Both the position numbers and the translations under genes were made by a program. Of a stretch of 64,000 bases of DNA, positions 16,318 to 24,648 are shown piece by piece; within the stretch, counting starts at the first letter, position 1, and each line of letters starts with the position of its first letter. A model generated the notes under the pieces. That model had not been told where the DNA came from, made no database searches, and saw nothing but the letters and a program-made list of their open reading frames with translations. Where the stretch lies: positions 55,513-119,512 of the forward strand of contig JACCWM010000133.1 of the NCBI GenBank assembly GCA_013697635.1, given 5' to 3'. The DNA comes from Lujinxingiaceae bacterium. Lineage in GTDB: Bacteria; Myxococcota_A; Bradymonadia; Bradymonadales; Bradymonadaceae.

Positions 16318-19300
16318 ATGAGTTCGAAAATGTCTAAGCTGCAAATTTTGGGTTCCCGCCGCGCGTCTCTTCTTCTGATGACCGTCATGTTTGGTGCTCT
16401 GGTCTCGGCATGTGCCGGCGGCGATGTCAGTGAAGACGATGCCAAAGCGCCTCGGCTGCAGGCCTTCGAATCCAATCGTCTCGAGTTGACCGCGCAGGTC
16501 GGCGCCAGCGCCACGACGAACATCGTCGTGCGAAACATCGGCAATGCTCGCCTACAATTCGACCTGACCCACGAATCCGAGTGGCTCGAACTCGAGCCCG
16601 CCGAGGGCACGATCCCGGGCGGCCAGGCCGGCAACATCGTTTTTGTGGCCACCTGCCCGTTGGACATCGGTCAATACAACGCGCCCGTGGTCTTGAAGAC
16701 CAACGACGCGCGCGCCCCGCAGCTCACCCTGACGATCGCGCTCACCTGCACGGGCATCGTCACCGGTGAAACGGGCACTCTCGAGGTCGTCAGCCAGGGA
16801 TTGCCGTCCGGGCTCGACGCCGACATCAGCGTCAGCGGCCCCGAAGGCGCCGAGTTTACCGTCACCGAGACCACCACCCTGCCCCACCTGGTGCCCGGCG
16901 AGTACACCGTCAGCGCCCGAGTGGTCAGCCAGACTTCGAGCACCTACACACCCTCGCCAGCGTCTTTGACCGTCACGGTCAACGCCGGTGAGAAGACGCG
17001 CGCGGTCATTGATCACGAGGTTTCGCACGCGATTTCCACGGGCAGCCTCGAGCTGACCGTCGTCGGATTGCCCGCCGGCGTCAACGCGGCGATCACCGTC
17101 ACCGGGGCGCCCAATGTTGTGCAAAGCGTCACCCAGAGCACCACGCTCGAGGCGCTCTCACCGGGCGAGTATGCGATCGAGGCTGGCGAGGTCGTCGTCG
17201 GACCGGCCACCTACGAGGCGACGAGCACCAGCGTCACCGTGCAAAGCGGCCAGATCGCCAGCGCCACGATCACCTACACGCTCGTCATGGGCGATCTCGA
17301 CGTCACGATCGGCGGCCTGCCAAGCGGCGTCAGCGCCAACATCGTGCTCTCGGGTCCGGGCGGCTTCGCCGACACTTTGACTGCCTCGGCATCGTTCGAC
17401 GATCTGGCGCCCGGTACGTATTTGACCGCCGCGGACGAGCAAAGCGATGGCCCGGCGATCTACAGGGCGGCGAGCCAGGAGACCGTGGTGCAAAGCCGTG
17501 AGCGCGCCAATCTCGGCATCAATTACGTGCTGATTTTGGGCGAGCTCGAGGTATTGATTTCCGGCCTACCGGCTGGCGTCGATGCCGCTGTGACCGTGAC
17601 CGGACCGGACAGCTTCTCGCAATTGGTGACGTCCTCGACCGAGCTTACCAACCTCGAGCCTGGCACCTATCAAATCAACGTCGACAACGTCACCGTGGGC
17701 ACGTCCACCTATTCTGGCACCTCGTTCGAGGTCGAAGTGACCAGCGATGAACAGGCCAGCGCCCAGGTGACCTATACGCTTGGCAGCGGCCAACTCAGCG
17801 TTGCGATCAGCGGCCTGCCGGCCGGCCTCAATGCCGCCGTGACCGTCACCGGACCGAACAACTTCAGCCAACTGCTAACAACCACGATCACGCTCAACAA
17901 TCTGGCTCCGGGCGCGTACACGGTCACGGCCGCCTCGGTGACCTCGGCGCAGACGACCTACACGGGCAACATGGTCGTCATCGGCGTCAGCAGTGGGACC
18001 ACGGCCCACGCCCCGATCGTCTACCAGGCGGTCAACGGCTCGCTGAGCTTGACGGTCAGCGGCCTGCCCGCAGGACTTGATGGCGACGTGCTGATCACCG
18101 GCCCCAACGGCTTCAACACCACGCGCACCGCCAGCGCTACGCTCAACGATCTGCTCCCTGGCGACTACACCATCACGGGCCGAACCGTGACCTCCGGGGC
18201 ATCGTCCTACAGCGGCACGACCGTGCTGAGCACCGTCTCGAGCGGTCAGCAAGCGAGCGCCACGGTGACCTACACACGCCTCACCGGCAATTTGACGGTC
18301 ACCGTTTCGGGACTGCCGGTTGGCACCAACGCTAGTGTCGTGGTGACCGGGCCCGATGGCTACAACCAGGCCCTGGTCGCAACGACCACACTCAGCAACC
18401 TGAACCCGGGCACGTACACGATCACGGCCAGCAACGTTGTTGTTGGCCTGGCGACCTACAGCGCCTCGTCGAGCTCGGCCTCCGTGGTGGTTGGCGCAAC
18501 AGCAGCGAGCACGGTCACTTACGCGCTTGGCAGCGGCCAACTCAGCGTCGCGATCAGCGGCCTCGCAGCCGGCCTCAACGCCGCCGTAACCGTCACCGGG
18601 CCGAACAACTTCAGCCAGCCACTTACGGCCACGACCACGCTCAACAATCTGGCTCCGGGCTCTTATACCGTCACGGCCGCCTCGGTGACCTCGGCGCCGA
18701 CGACCTACACGGGCAACACGGGCAACCCGGTCGTCGTCGACGTCAGCAGCGGGGCAACGGCCAACGCGGCGATCATCTACCAGGTGGTCAACGGCTCGCT
18801 TGCCCTGACGGTCAGCGGCCTGCCCGCAGGCCTTGACGGCGACGTGCTGATAAGCGGCCCCAACGGCTTCACCACCACGCGCACGGCCAGCGCCACGCTC
18901 ACTGATCTGGTCCCTGGCGACTACACGATCACGGGCCGAGCCGTGACATCCGGAGCATCGACCTACAACGGCACGGCCGTGGTGCGCACCGTCTCGAGCA
19001 GCCAGCAAGCGAGCGCCACGGTGACCTACACACGCCTCAGCAGCGCGCTGACGGTCAACATCTCGGGGCTGCCCGGTGGGACCAACGCCAATGTTGTTGT
19101 CACCGGTCCTGGCGGCTACAGCCAATTGCTCACCGCAACGCAGACCCTCAACGGACTCGACCCGGGCGACTACACCGTCACGACCAACAACGTCACGGTC
19201 GCGCCGGCAATCTATGCGGGCAATTCGACGCAAGTCACGATCGTGAGCGAGGGCAGCGAGACGGCGAACATCGCCTATCAGGCACTGCCCGGCTCGCTGA

Positions 19301-21465
19301 CGATCAATATCGTCGGCTTGGACGCCTCGACCACACCCAGCGTCACCGTCACCGGTCCCAACAGCTTCAGCCAGACGATCGCCACCGCACAGACGCTCAA
19401 CAATCTGGCGCCGGGAACCTACACGGTCACGGCAAACAACGTCAGCAATGCCAGCGGCGCGCAGTACACCGGTGACGTCACCTCGCCCACCGTCTCGAGC
19501 AGCACCACGGCGACGGCCACGGCGACCTACACGGTCGTTCACGGCAGTCTGACGGTTACGATCGGCGGACTGCTCTCGGGCATGGACGCAAACGTCACGG
19601 TCAACGGCCCATCGGGCTACACCACGAACCTGACGGCCACCGCGACGCTCGCAAACCTCGTGCCCGGCCAATACACGATCATCGCCAATAGCGTGACCGA
19701 CTCGCTGTCCAATATATTTACCGCCACGGTGACCACCTCGCCGACGACGGTTTCGTCGAGCGCGACGGCAAGCGCGCTTGTCACCTATATCAATCCGCTC
19801 ATCGTCACCAACGAGAATAATACCGGCGCGGGATCGCTTCGCAACGCCGTGACGGCGGCGCGCCCCAACTCCACGATCACCTTTGCCGCCAATGTCGCAA
19901 AGATCGCGCTGACCTCGGGCCCGATCGCGCTGACCAAGCATGTGACCATCGATGGCAATGTCGAACTCAGCGGCAACCTCCAAAACCAGATATTCACCAT
20001 CGGAGTCCAGATCGACGTAGTGCTCAAACGCCTGACTTTCGTCGATGGCCGCGGAGATTACGGTGGCGCGATCGACAATCTTGCCGCTGACCTGACGCTG
20101 GATCGGTGCACCTTTGTTGGCAACGAGGCGACGGTGGGGGGCGGCGCCATCTACAACGGCGATTTTCTTACGATCATCGACAGCTATTTTCTCGAGAACG
20201 TATCGGAAGATTTCGGCGGCGCGATTGTAAACGTCGGTGTTCTGCTGGCCTACGACGCGTACTTCGTGGGCAACTCGTCCGCTAACTCCGGCGCGATCGC
20301 CGCTTTGGGATTCGTCTACGTTGACAGCACCGTCTTCTGGTTCAACTCAGCCACCAATTCCGGTGGGGCAGTGCGCGTCTTTGAGAACGTAGAGGCCGTG
20401 TTCGAGAACAGCGAGTTCTCCGAAAACAGCGCCGGAAGCACAGGATACGGCGGCGCGATTCTCTCTGAAGGCTCGCTTGAGGTCGTCAACTCGACGCTGG
20501 CCCATAACTCCGCATTGATCGGCGGCGCGATCTGCACCTTCGATCAGGATACGACGCTGATCAACGTAACCATCAGCGCGAACACCGCCGCCGACGCCGG
20601 CGGTGGTCTGTGGCAATTTGGTGACGCTGGCACCAGCATAAGCCTGGGCCGCTCGATCGTCGCCAGCAATTTCGCCACGAACGGTGGTCCCGACGTCTTT
20701 GCCTTTGCTGCGGTTTCACCCTATGTCTCGCTTGGCTACAACGTCATCGGCAACGGCGCAGGCACACCCGGCTTTACCAACGCCACCAACGGCGATCGCG
20801 TCGGCAGCGCAGCCACCCCCGTCAACCCCGGGCTCGAGCCGCTGGCAAACAACGGCGGCCGGACCTGGACCATGGCGCTCACCGCCAGCAGCCCGGCGCG
20901 CGCGCGCGTGCCCGCTGCAAATTGCCTCGACACCAATGGTAACACCTTGAGACGCGACCAACGCGGTGTTGGCCGCCCCACGCACAGCTTCTGCGACTCC
21001 GGCGCCTTCGAGTTCGGCGGCCTCGAGACCTTCAGCAACCTGGGATCCTTTACGAGCTACTTGACGGGTAGCTTTGTTGGCAACCAGGGCATTACCTGGA
21101 ACTACGAGGCAAGCCGCAGCGAGCAGTCCTACCCAATCGACGGCCGTGGCTTGATGTTTCAGGGCTCGACGGCCGCGCGGCTCTACTCGCAGACGCTGCA
21201 AGGCGGCATCTCCAGCTTCTCGGTCAAGATGCGAAAGGCACATGCGAACAACGCGGTTCGGCGCATTACGCTGCACGTCAACGGCGCGCTGATCGCGACC
21301 TCCGAGGAGTTTGGCAACGCCACCAGCGCCGACGAGGCCACCATCTACACCTTCGCCGTGTCGAACATCAACATAAGCGGCCCGGTCGTCATCGAGCTTC
21401 GAAACGCCTCCCTCGGCCAGATCGTCGTCGATGACCTGCGCTGGAGCGGCTACGCCGGAAACTAA
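16318..21465 (+). CDS. Giant Ig-repeat / beta-helix lipoprotein
   Basis: Start at ATG 16318 (ATG 16330 possible) gives a lipoprotein signal ending LVSAC, Cys32; in-frame codons upstream look non-coding. Layout of the 1715 residues: a BACON/Ig-like domain to ~150; twelve Ig-like repeats of 83-87 residues, 155-1157; a Cys-poor parallel beta-helix of short turns (GGAIYN, GGAIVN, GGAV, GGAIL, GGAIC), ~1160-1480, ending in the 'choice-of-anchor Q' pattern (SLGYNVIG, NNGGRTWTMAL, SPARAR, DQRG, DSGAFEFG); and a C-terminal beta-sandwich (FSVKMRKAH, RRITLHVNG, EEFG) like domains attached to some secreted nucleases and carbohydrate-active proteins. Likely surface-exposed adhesin or glycan-binding protein; role inferred. 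Repeats 5-7 and 8-10 are a recent duplication. Confidence 0.9.
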   Translation: MSSKMSKLQILGSRRASLLLMTVMFGALVSACAGGDVSEDDAKAPRLQAFESNRLELTAQVGASATTNIVVRNIGNARLQFDLTHESEWLELEPAEGTIPGGQAGNIVFVATCPLDIGQYNAPVVLKTNDARAPQLTLTIALTCTGIVTGETGTLEVVSQGLPSGLDADISVSGPEGAEFTVTETTTLPHLVPGEYTVSARVVSQTSSTYTPSPASLTVTVNAGEKTRAVIDHEVSHAISTGSLELTVVGLPAGVNAAITVTGAPNVVQSVTQSTTLEALSPGEYAIEAGEVVVGPATYEATSTSVTVQSGQIASATITYTLVMGDLDVTIGGLPSGVSANIVLSGPGGFADTLTASASFDDLAPGTYLTAADEQSDGPAIYRAASQETVVQSRERANLGINYVLILGELEVLISGLPAGVDAAVTVTGPDSFSQLVTSSTELTNLEPGTYQINVDNVTVGTSTYSGTSFEVEVTSDEQASAQVTYTLGSGQLSVAISGLPAGLNAAVTVTGPNNFSQLLTTTITLNNLAPGAYTVTAASVTSAQTTYTGNMVVIGVSSGTTAHAPIVYQAVNGSLSLTVSGLPAGLDGDVLITGPNGFNTTRTASATLNDLLPGDYTITGRTVTSGASSYSGTTVLSTVSSGQQASATVTYTRLTGNLTVTVSGLPVGTNASVVVTGPDGYNQALVATTTLSNLNPGTYTITASNVVVGLATYSASSSSASVVVGATAASTVTYALGSGQLSVAISGLAAGLNAAVTVTGPNNFSQPLTATTTLNNLAPGSYTVTAASVTSAPTTYTGNTGNPVVVDVSSGATANAAIIYQVVNGSLALTVSGLPAGLDGDVLISGPNGFTTTRTASATLTDLVPGDYTITGRAVTSGASTYNGTAVVRTVSSSQQASATVTYTRLSSALTVNISGLPGGTNANVVVTGPGGYSQLLTATQTLNGLDPGDYTVTTNNVTVAPAIYAGNSTQVTIVSEGSETANIAYQALPGSLTINIVGLDASTTPSVTVTGPNSFSQTIATAQTLNNLAPGTYTVTANNVSNASGAQYTGDVTSPTVSSSTTATATATYTVVHGSLTVTIGGLLSGMDANVTVNGPSGYTTNLTATATLANLVPGQYTIIANSVTDSLSNIFTATVTTSPTTVSSSATASALVTYINPLIVTNENNTGAGSLRNAVTAARPNSTITFAANVAKIALTSGPIALTKHVTIDGNVELSGNLQNQIFTIGVQIDVVLKRLTFVDGRGDYGGAIDNLAADLTLDRCTFVGNEATVGGGAIYNGDFLTIIDSYFLENVSEDFGGAIVNVGVLLAYDAYFVGNSSANSGAIAALGFVYVDSTVFWFNSATNSGGAVRVFENVEAVFENSEFSENSAGSTGYGGAILSEGSLEVVNSTLAHNSALIGGAICTFDQDTTLINVTISANTAADAGGGLWQFGDAGTSISLGRSIVASNFATNGGPDVFAFAAVSPYVSLGYNVIGNGAGTPGFTNATNGDRVGSAATPVNPGLEPLANNGGRTWTMALTASSPARARVPAANCLDTNGNTLRRDQRGVGRPTHSFCDSGAFEFGGLETFSNLGSFTSYLTGSFVGNQGITWNYEASRSEQSYPIDGRGLMFQGSTAARLYSQTLQGGISSFSVKMRKAHANNAVRRITLHVNGALIATSEEFGNATSADEATIYTFAVSNINISGPVVIELRNASLGQIVVDDLRWSGYAGN
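16780..19791 (+). repeat. Twelve tandem ~250-bp coding repeats
   Basis: Each unit encodes roughly LxVxIxGLPxGxxAxVxVTGP, then xFxxxLTATxTLxNLxPGxYTVTA, then xVTxGxxTYxG and VSSGxxAxAxVTY. Most copies have diverged, but units 5 and 8 and units 6 and 9 are nearly identical in DNA, with offsets of 747 and 756 bp, marking a three-unit block duplication (about 17781-18527 onto 18528-19280). It encodes protein; it is not a CRISPR or satellite array. Confidence 0.95.
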
Positions 21466-21601
21466 ACGGATGCTGGGCTGCTCCCAAGCGAGCACCCCAC
21501 CTTGAGACTTGTTCTCCGGGCAATCTGCTCCTACAATGAAGGCGAGTTCTTAGCTCACCAACGATCAAAAACCTTGTTTGTCGCGCATCCAAAGGATGAC
21601 C

Positions 21602-24574
21602 ATGCGATTTTTAGCTGCCGCGCAGATTCTTCCTTCGCTCTTGCTCGCGTTGATCTTGTGCGGTCTGTCAATTGGCTGCGACGAAGGCGACCCGATCGAC
21701 GACAGCGGGCCCAGCCTCTTTATCGACGATACCGATGTCGAGTTCAGCCTGGAGGTCGGTGAGTCAGTCGAAGCCTCGTTTCAGATGTACAATACGGGCG
21801 GCCAGACGCTGAACTTTGAGGTCGAGACTGAAGCGGACAGTCAGTGGATCACGGTCTCGCCGACAGAAGGTGTGATCGGCGCGCGCATGTCACGAACGCT
21901 CAACTACAAGGCGGTTTGTCCCAGCGACGCCGGTCGATACGCGGTGAAGTTGATCGTCTCGAGCAACGACGCGTCCAAAGGCCCGGTCGAGCTGTTCGTG
22001 CGCCTCGACTGCGAGCCGGCCTACGTCGAGCCGATTGACGTCGGCACCCTGGAGGTCGCGATTCTGGGTCTGCCCGAGGGCCTTGCCCCCGATGTTCTGC
22101 TGGAGGGCCCCGATAGTTTCGCCACCGCAATCGCCGGCTCGATGGTCTTCGATGCCCTGCCGACGGGCGCCTATGTGCTGACGGCCAGCGTGGTCACCGA
22201 TGGCGATGTCGTCTACACCCCGCAACCCTCGCTCTTCTCGCTCGAGGTCTCGACCGAAGAGATTGCGCGCGCTCACATCACCTATACGACCGACGAGTTG
22301 CCCGGCGTGTTGGAGATTGAGGTATTTGGCTTGCCTGCTGGCTCCGAAGCCAACTTGATGGTTATGGGTAACCCCGAGTTCACGGCAGAGCTTCGCGGCA
22401 CGAGCTTTCGCCTCGAGCTGGCCGCCGGCGCCTACACGGTCACACCCACCCCTGTGACCTTCCAAAACATCACCTACACGGCCAGCGAGGCCACCGTCGC
22501 GATCACCGCCGGTGAGACCGCCGAGGCGTTCATCACCTACTCGGTCTATCACGGCGAACTGGTCGTCGAGATCAGCGGACTGCCCACAGACTTCGAGGGC
22601 GCGGTGACGGTCACCGGGCCGGACAACTTCAGCGTCGAGCTCACGGCCACGACCACGCTTGAGCGACTCGAGCCCGGCAGCTACACGGTCACCGCGAGCG
22701 AGGTCGACGATGCCATCACGACCTATCGCCCGCTCAACGCCTCGGCCGTCTTCGAGGTGCTCAGTGGCACGACCGACACGGCCGTGGTCGACTACCGGCT
22801 GTTGCCCGGCGCCCTTGCGCTCACAATCTCCGGCCTGGCGAGCGGGCTTGACGCCTCGGTCTCGATCGTGGGACCGAACGGCTTCTCGGTTTCGGCCACC
22901 GCATCGCGCACCCTCGAATTTTTGCTGCCCGGCGTCTACACGATCTCTTCGATGAACGTCACCAGCGGCTTGTCGACCTATCTGGCCAGCGCGGCGATCG
23001 AGGTCACGGTTCGAAGCACTCAGAGCGAGGACGCAGCGCTCGTCTACACACTGCAAACAGGCTCGCTCGCTGTGGCCATCGCCGGCCTGCCCGATGGCGC
23101 ACAAGCCTCGGTGCTCGTCACCGGGCCGGGCGCCTTCGAGCAATCGCTGACCAGCGGGCAGACGCTCACTCAACTGCTGCCGGGCGTCTACACCCTGACC
23201 CCGAGCAATGTGGAGCACGGCGCGCTCAGCTTCAAGGCCGCCACGGCCACCGCCAGCGTCAGCAGCGGTCAGCTCGCTCAGTCCCAGATCAATTACAGCC
23301 AGATCGTCGGCCAGCTTCGCGTCAATGTCAGCGGCGTGCCCACCAACAAGACCGCGCAGATCGTGGTCACCGGCGCCAACAACTATCAGCAGGTCATCAG
23401 CCAGAGCGTGACGATCAACAACCTGATCCCCGGCACCTTCACGGTCACACCCAACAACATCGTCGATGGCACCGTCATCTACCGCAGCGCCCCCCAGGAA
23501 GTCGTCGTCGTCGATGGTCAACTCGCCCAACTCCACGTCGTCTATGCCGCGGCCAAGGGCTCACTCCAAGTCGCGATCACCGGCCTTCCCGCCGGCCTCG
23601 AGGCAGACGTCGTCGTCAACGGCCCCAACGCTTTCGAGGCCCAATTGACCGCGAGCGCGACCCTGGCTGATCTCGTGCCTGGCCAGTACCTGGTCACAGC
23701 GCAAGCGGTAAGCGCCGATCCCAATAACTTCGTTCCCAGCGCCTTCAGCAGCTTGGTCACGGTGCAAAGCGAGAGCGTGGCACAAGCCGCGATCGCCTAC
23801 AGCCTGCAGGGCGCAAGCCTCACGATCAATTTCGCCGGCCTGCCGCCCGGAGCAGCGGGCGATGTGGTCGTGACAGGCCCGAACGGCTACATCCAGGCGG
23901 TGGTCACGACGAGCACCTTGAACAATCTGGCCCCTGGCGAGTACACGATCGATTCTTTCGACACGGCGTTCGAAGGCGGCGAATTCGTCGCCGCCACCGC
24001 CCCGATCAACCGCCTCTTGACCAGCGGCACAAGCAAGTCCGTGCTGATCACCTACGAGCCAGTCGTGGGCAACTTGCAGGTCAGCATCGTCGGCTTACCA
24101 ACGGGGTCCGCTCCCAAGGTCTATCTCCATGGGCCCCATGATTATGCCGTCGAGCTGAGCGCAGATGAGACCCTCGAAGGGCTGGTGCCGGGCCGCTACA
24201 CCCTGACGGCCGACCTGTTCAGCGTGGGACCGGACATCTACTTTGCCGAGCTCGTCGAGGTCGACGTCGTCAGCGACGACACGGTCGAGGCCGATCTGGT
24301 CTTTGAGCCGATGCCCGGCTCGTTGGACATCAGCATCTTCGGCCTTCCCGATGGCGTGCAGGCCAACGTCCAGATCGTCGGTCCAGGCGGTGATGTCAGC
24401 TATCTCAGCGAGACGGGCAGCATCGAGGAGCTGGCCATAGGCGGCTACAACATCATCGCCGCCGAGGTCATGGACCAGGGCGGAATCGTCTATCGCGCAA
24501 TGGAGGACAATCAGTTTGTCGAGATCTATTCGGGACAGCGCGCCAGCGCATTTGTCAGCTACATGGCGCAGTGA
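21602..24574 (+). CDS. Ig-repeat lipoprotein, paralogue of the preceding gene
   Basis: AAAGG at 21591-21595 is spaced correctly for ATG 21602 (ATG 21596 would be too close). The 990-residue product starts with a lipoprotein signal, lipobox LSIGC with Cys26. A BACON/Ig-like domain follows (VEFSLEVGESVEASFQMYNTG, QWITVSPTEG, VRLDC), closely resembling that of the upstream giant. Ten Ig-like repeats of ~83-87 residues then run to the C-terminus; there is no beta-helix or terminal beta-sandwich. The repeats are more diverged than upstream, suggesting an older array. Probably anchored in the outer membrane and exposed or periplasmic; ligand unknown. Confidence 0.9.
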   Translation: MRFLAAAQILPSLLLALILCGLSIGCDEGDPIDDSGPSLFIDDTDVEFSLEVGESVEASFQMYNTGGQTLNFEVETEADSQWITVSPTEGVIGARMSRTLNYKAVCPSDAGRYAVKLIVSSNDASKGPVELFVRLDCEPAYVEPIDVGTLEVAILGLPEGLAPDVLLEGPDSFATAIAGSMVFDALPTGAYVLTASVVTDGDVVYTPQPSLFSLEVSTEEIARAHITYTTDELPGVLEIEVFGLPAGSEANLMVMGNPEFTAELRGTSFRLELAAGAYTVTPTPVTFQNITYTASEATVAITAGETAEAFITYSVYHGELVVEISGLPTDFEGAVTVTGPDNFSVELTATTTLERLEPGSYTVTASEVDDAITTYRPLNASAVFEVLSGTTDTAVVDYRLLPGALALTISGLASGLDASVSIVGPNGFSVSATASRTLEFLLPGVYTISSMNVTSGLSTYLASAAIEVTVRSTQSEDAALVYTLQTGSLAVAIAGLPDGAQASVLVTGPGAFEQSLTSGQTLTQLLPGVYTLTPSNVEHGALSFKAATATASVSSGQLAQSQINYSQIVGQLRVNVSGVPTNKTAQIVVTGANNYQQVISQSVTINNLIPGTFTVTPNNIVDGTVIYRSAPQEVVVVDGQLAQLHVVYAAAKGSLQVAITGLPAGLEADVVVNGPNAFEAQLTASATLADLVPGQYLVTAQAVSADPNNFVPSAFSSLVTVQSESVAQAAIAYSLQGASLTINFAGLPPGAAGDVVVTGPNGYIQAVVTTSTLNNLAPGEYTIDSFDTAFEGGEFVAATAPINRLLTSGTSKSVLITYEPVVGNLQVSIVGLPTGSAPKVYLHGPHDYAVELSADETLEGLVPGRYTLTADLFSVGPDIYFAELVEVDVVSDDTVEADLVFEPMPGSLDISIFGLPDGVQANVQIVGPGGDVSYLSETGSIEELAIGGYNIIAAEVMDQGGIVYRAMEDNQFVEIYSGQRASAFVSYMAQ
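22042..24571 (+). repeat. Ten tandem ~250-bp coding repeats
   Basis: Same module as in the upstream giant gene: GLPxG near the start of each unit, a TGP-type turn, PGxYTVT in the middle and an A-x-V-x-Y strand at the end. Identity between units is low; no recent block duplication is visible. Confidence 0.92.
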
Positions 24575-24648
24575 TGATGGAATGCCCTGCGCCAAGCTCA
24601 GGTTAAGCTGTGACCACTTCTGACTGACGCGCAGCGCCCCAGGTTGAG

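Noticed and set aside
16780..19791. Tandem repeats considered as CRISPR or satellite DNA
   Set aside because: The ~250-bp period keeps one reading frame and encodes Ig-like domains; there are no short identical repeats with unique spacers.
17875..19983. Long minus-strand open frame (702 codons) opposite the giant lipoprotein
   Set aside because: It is the reverse shadow of the Ig-like repeats in GC-rich DNA; the product is Arg/Gly/Asp-rich with no domain, and the plus-strand gene has clear structure.
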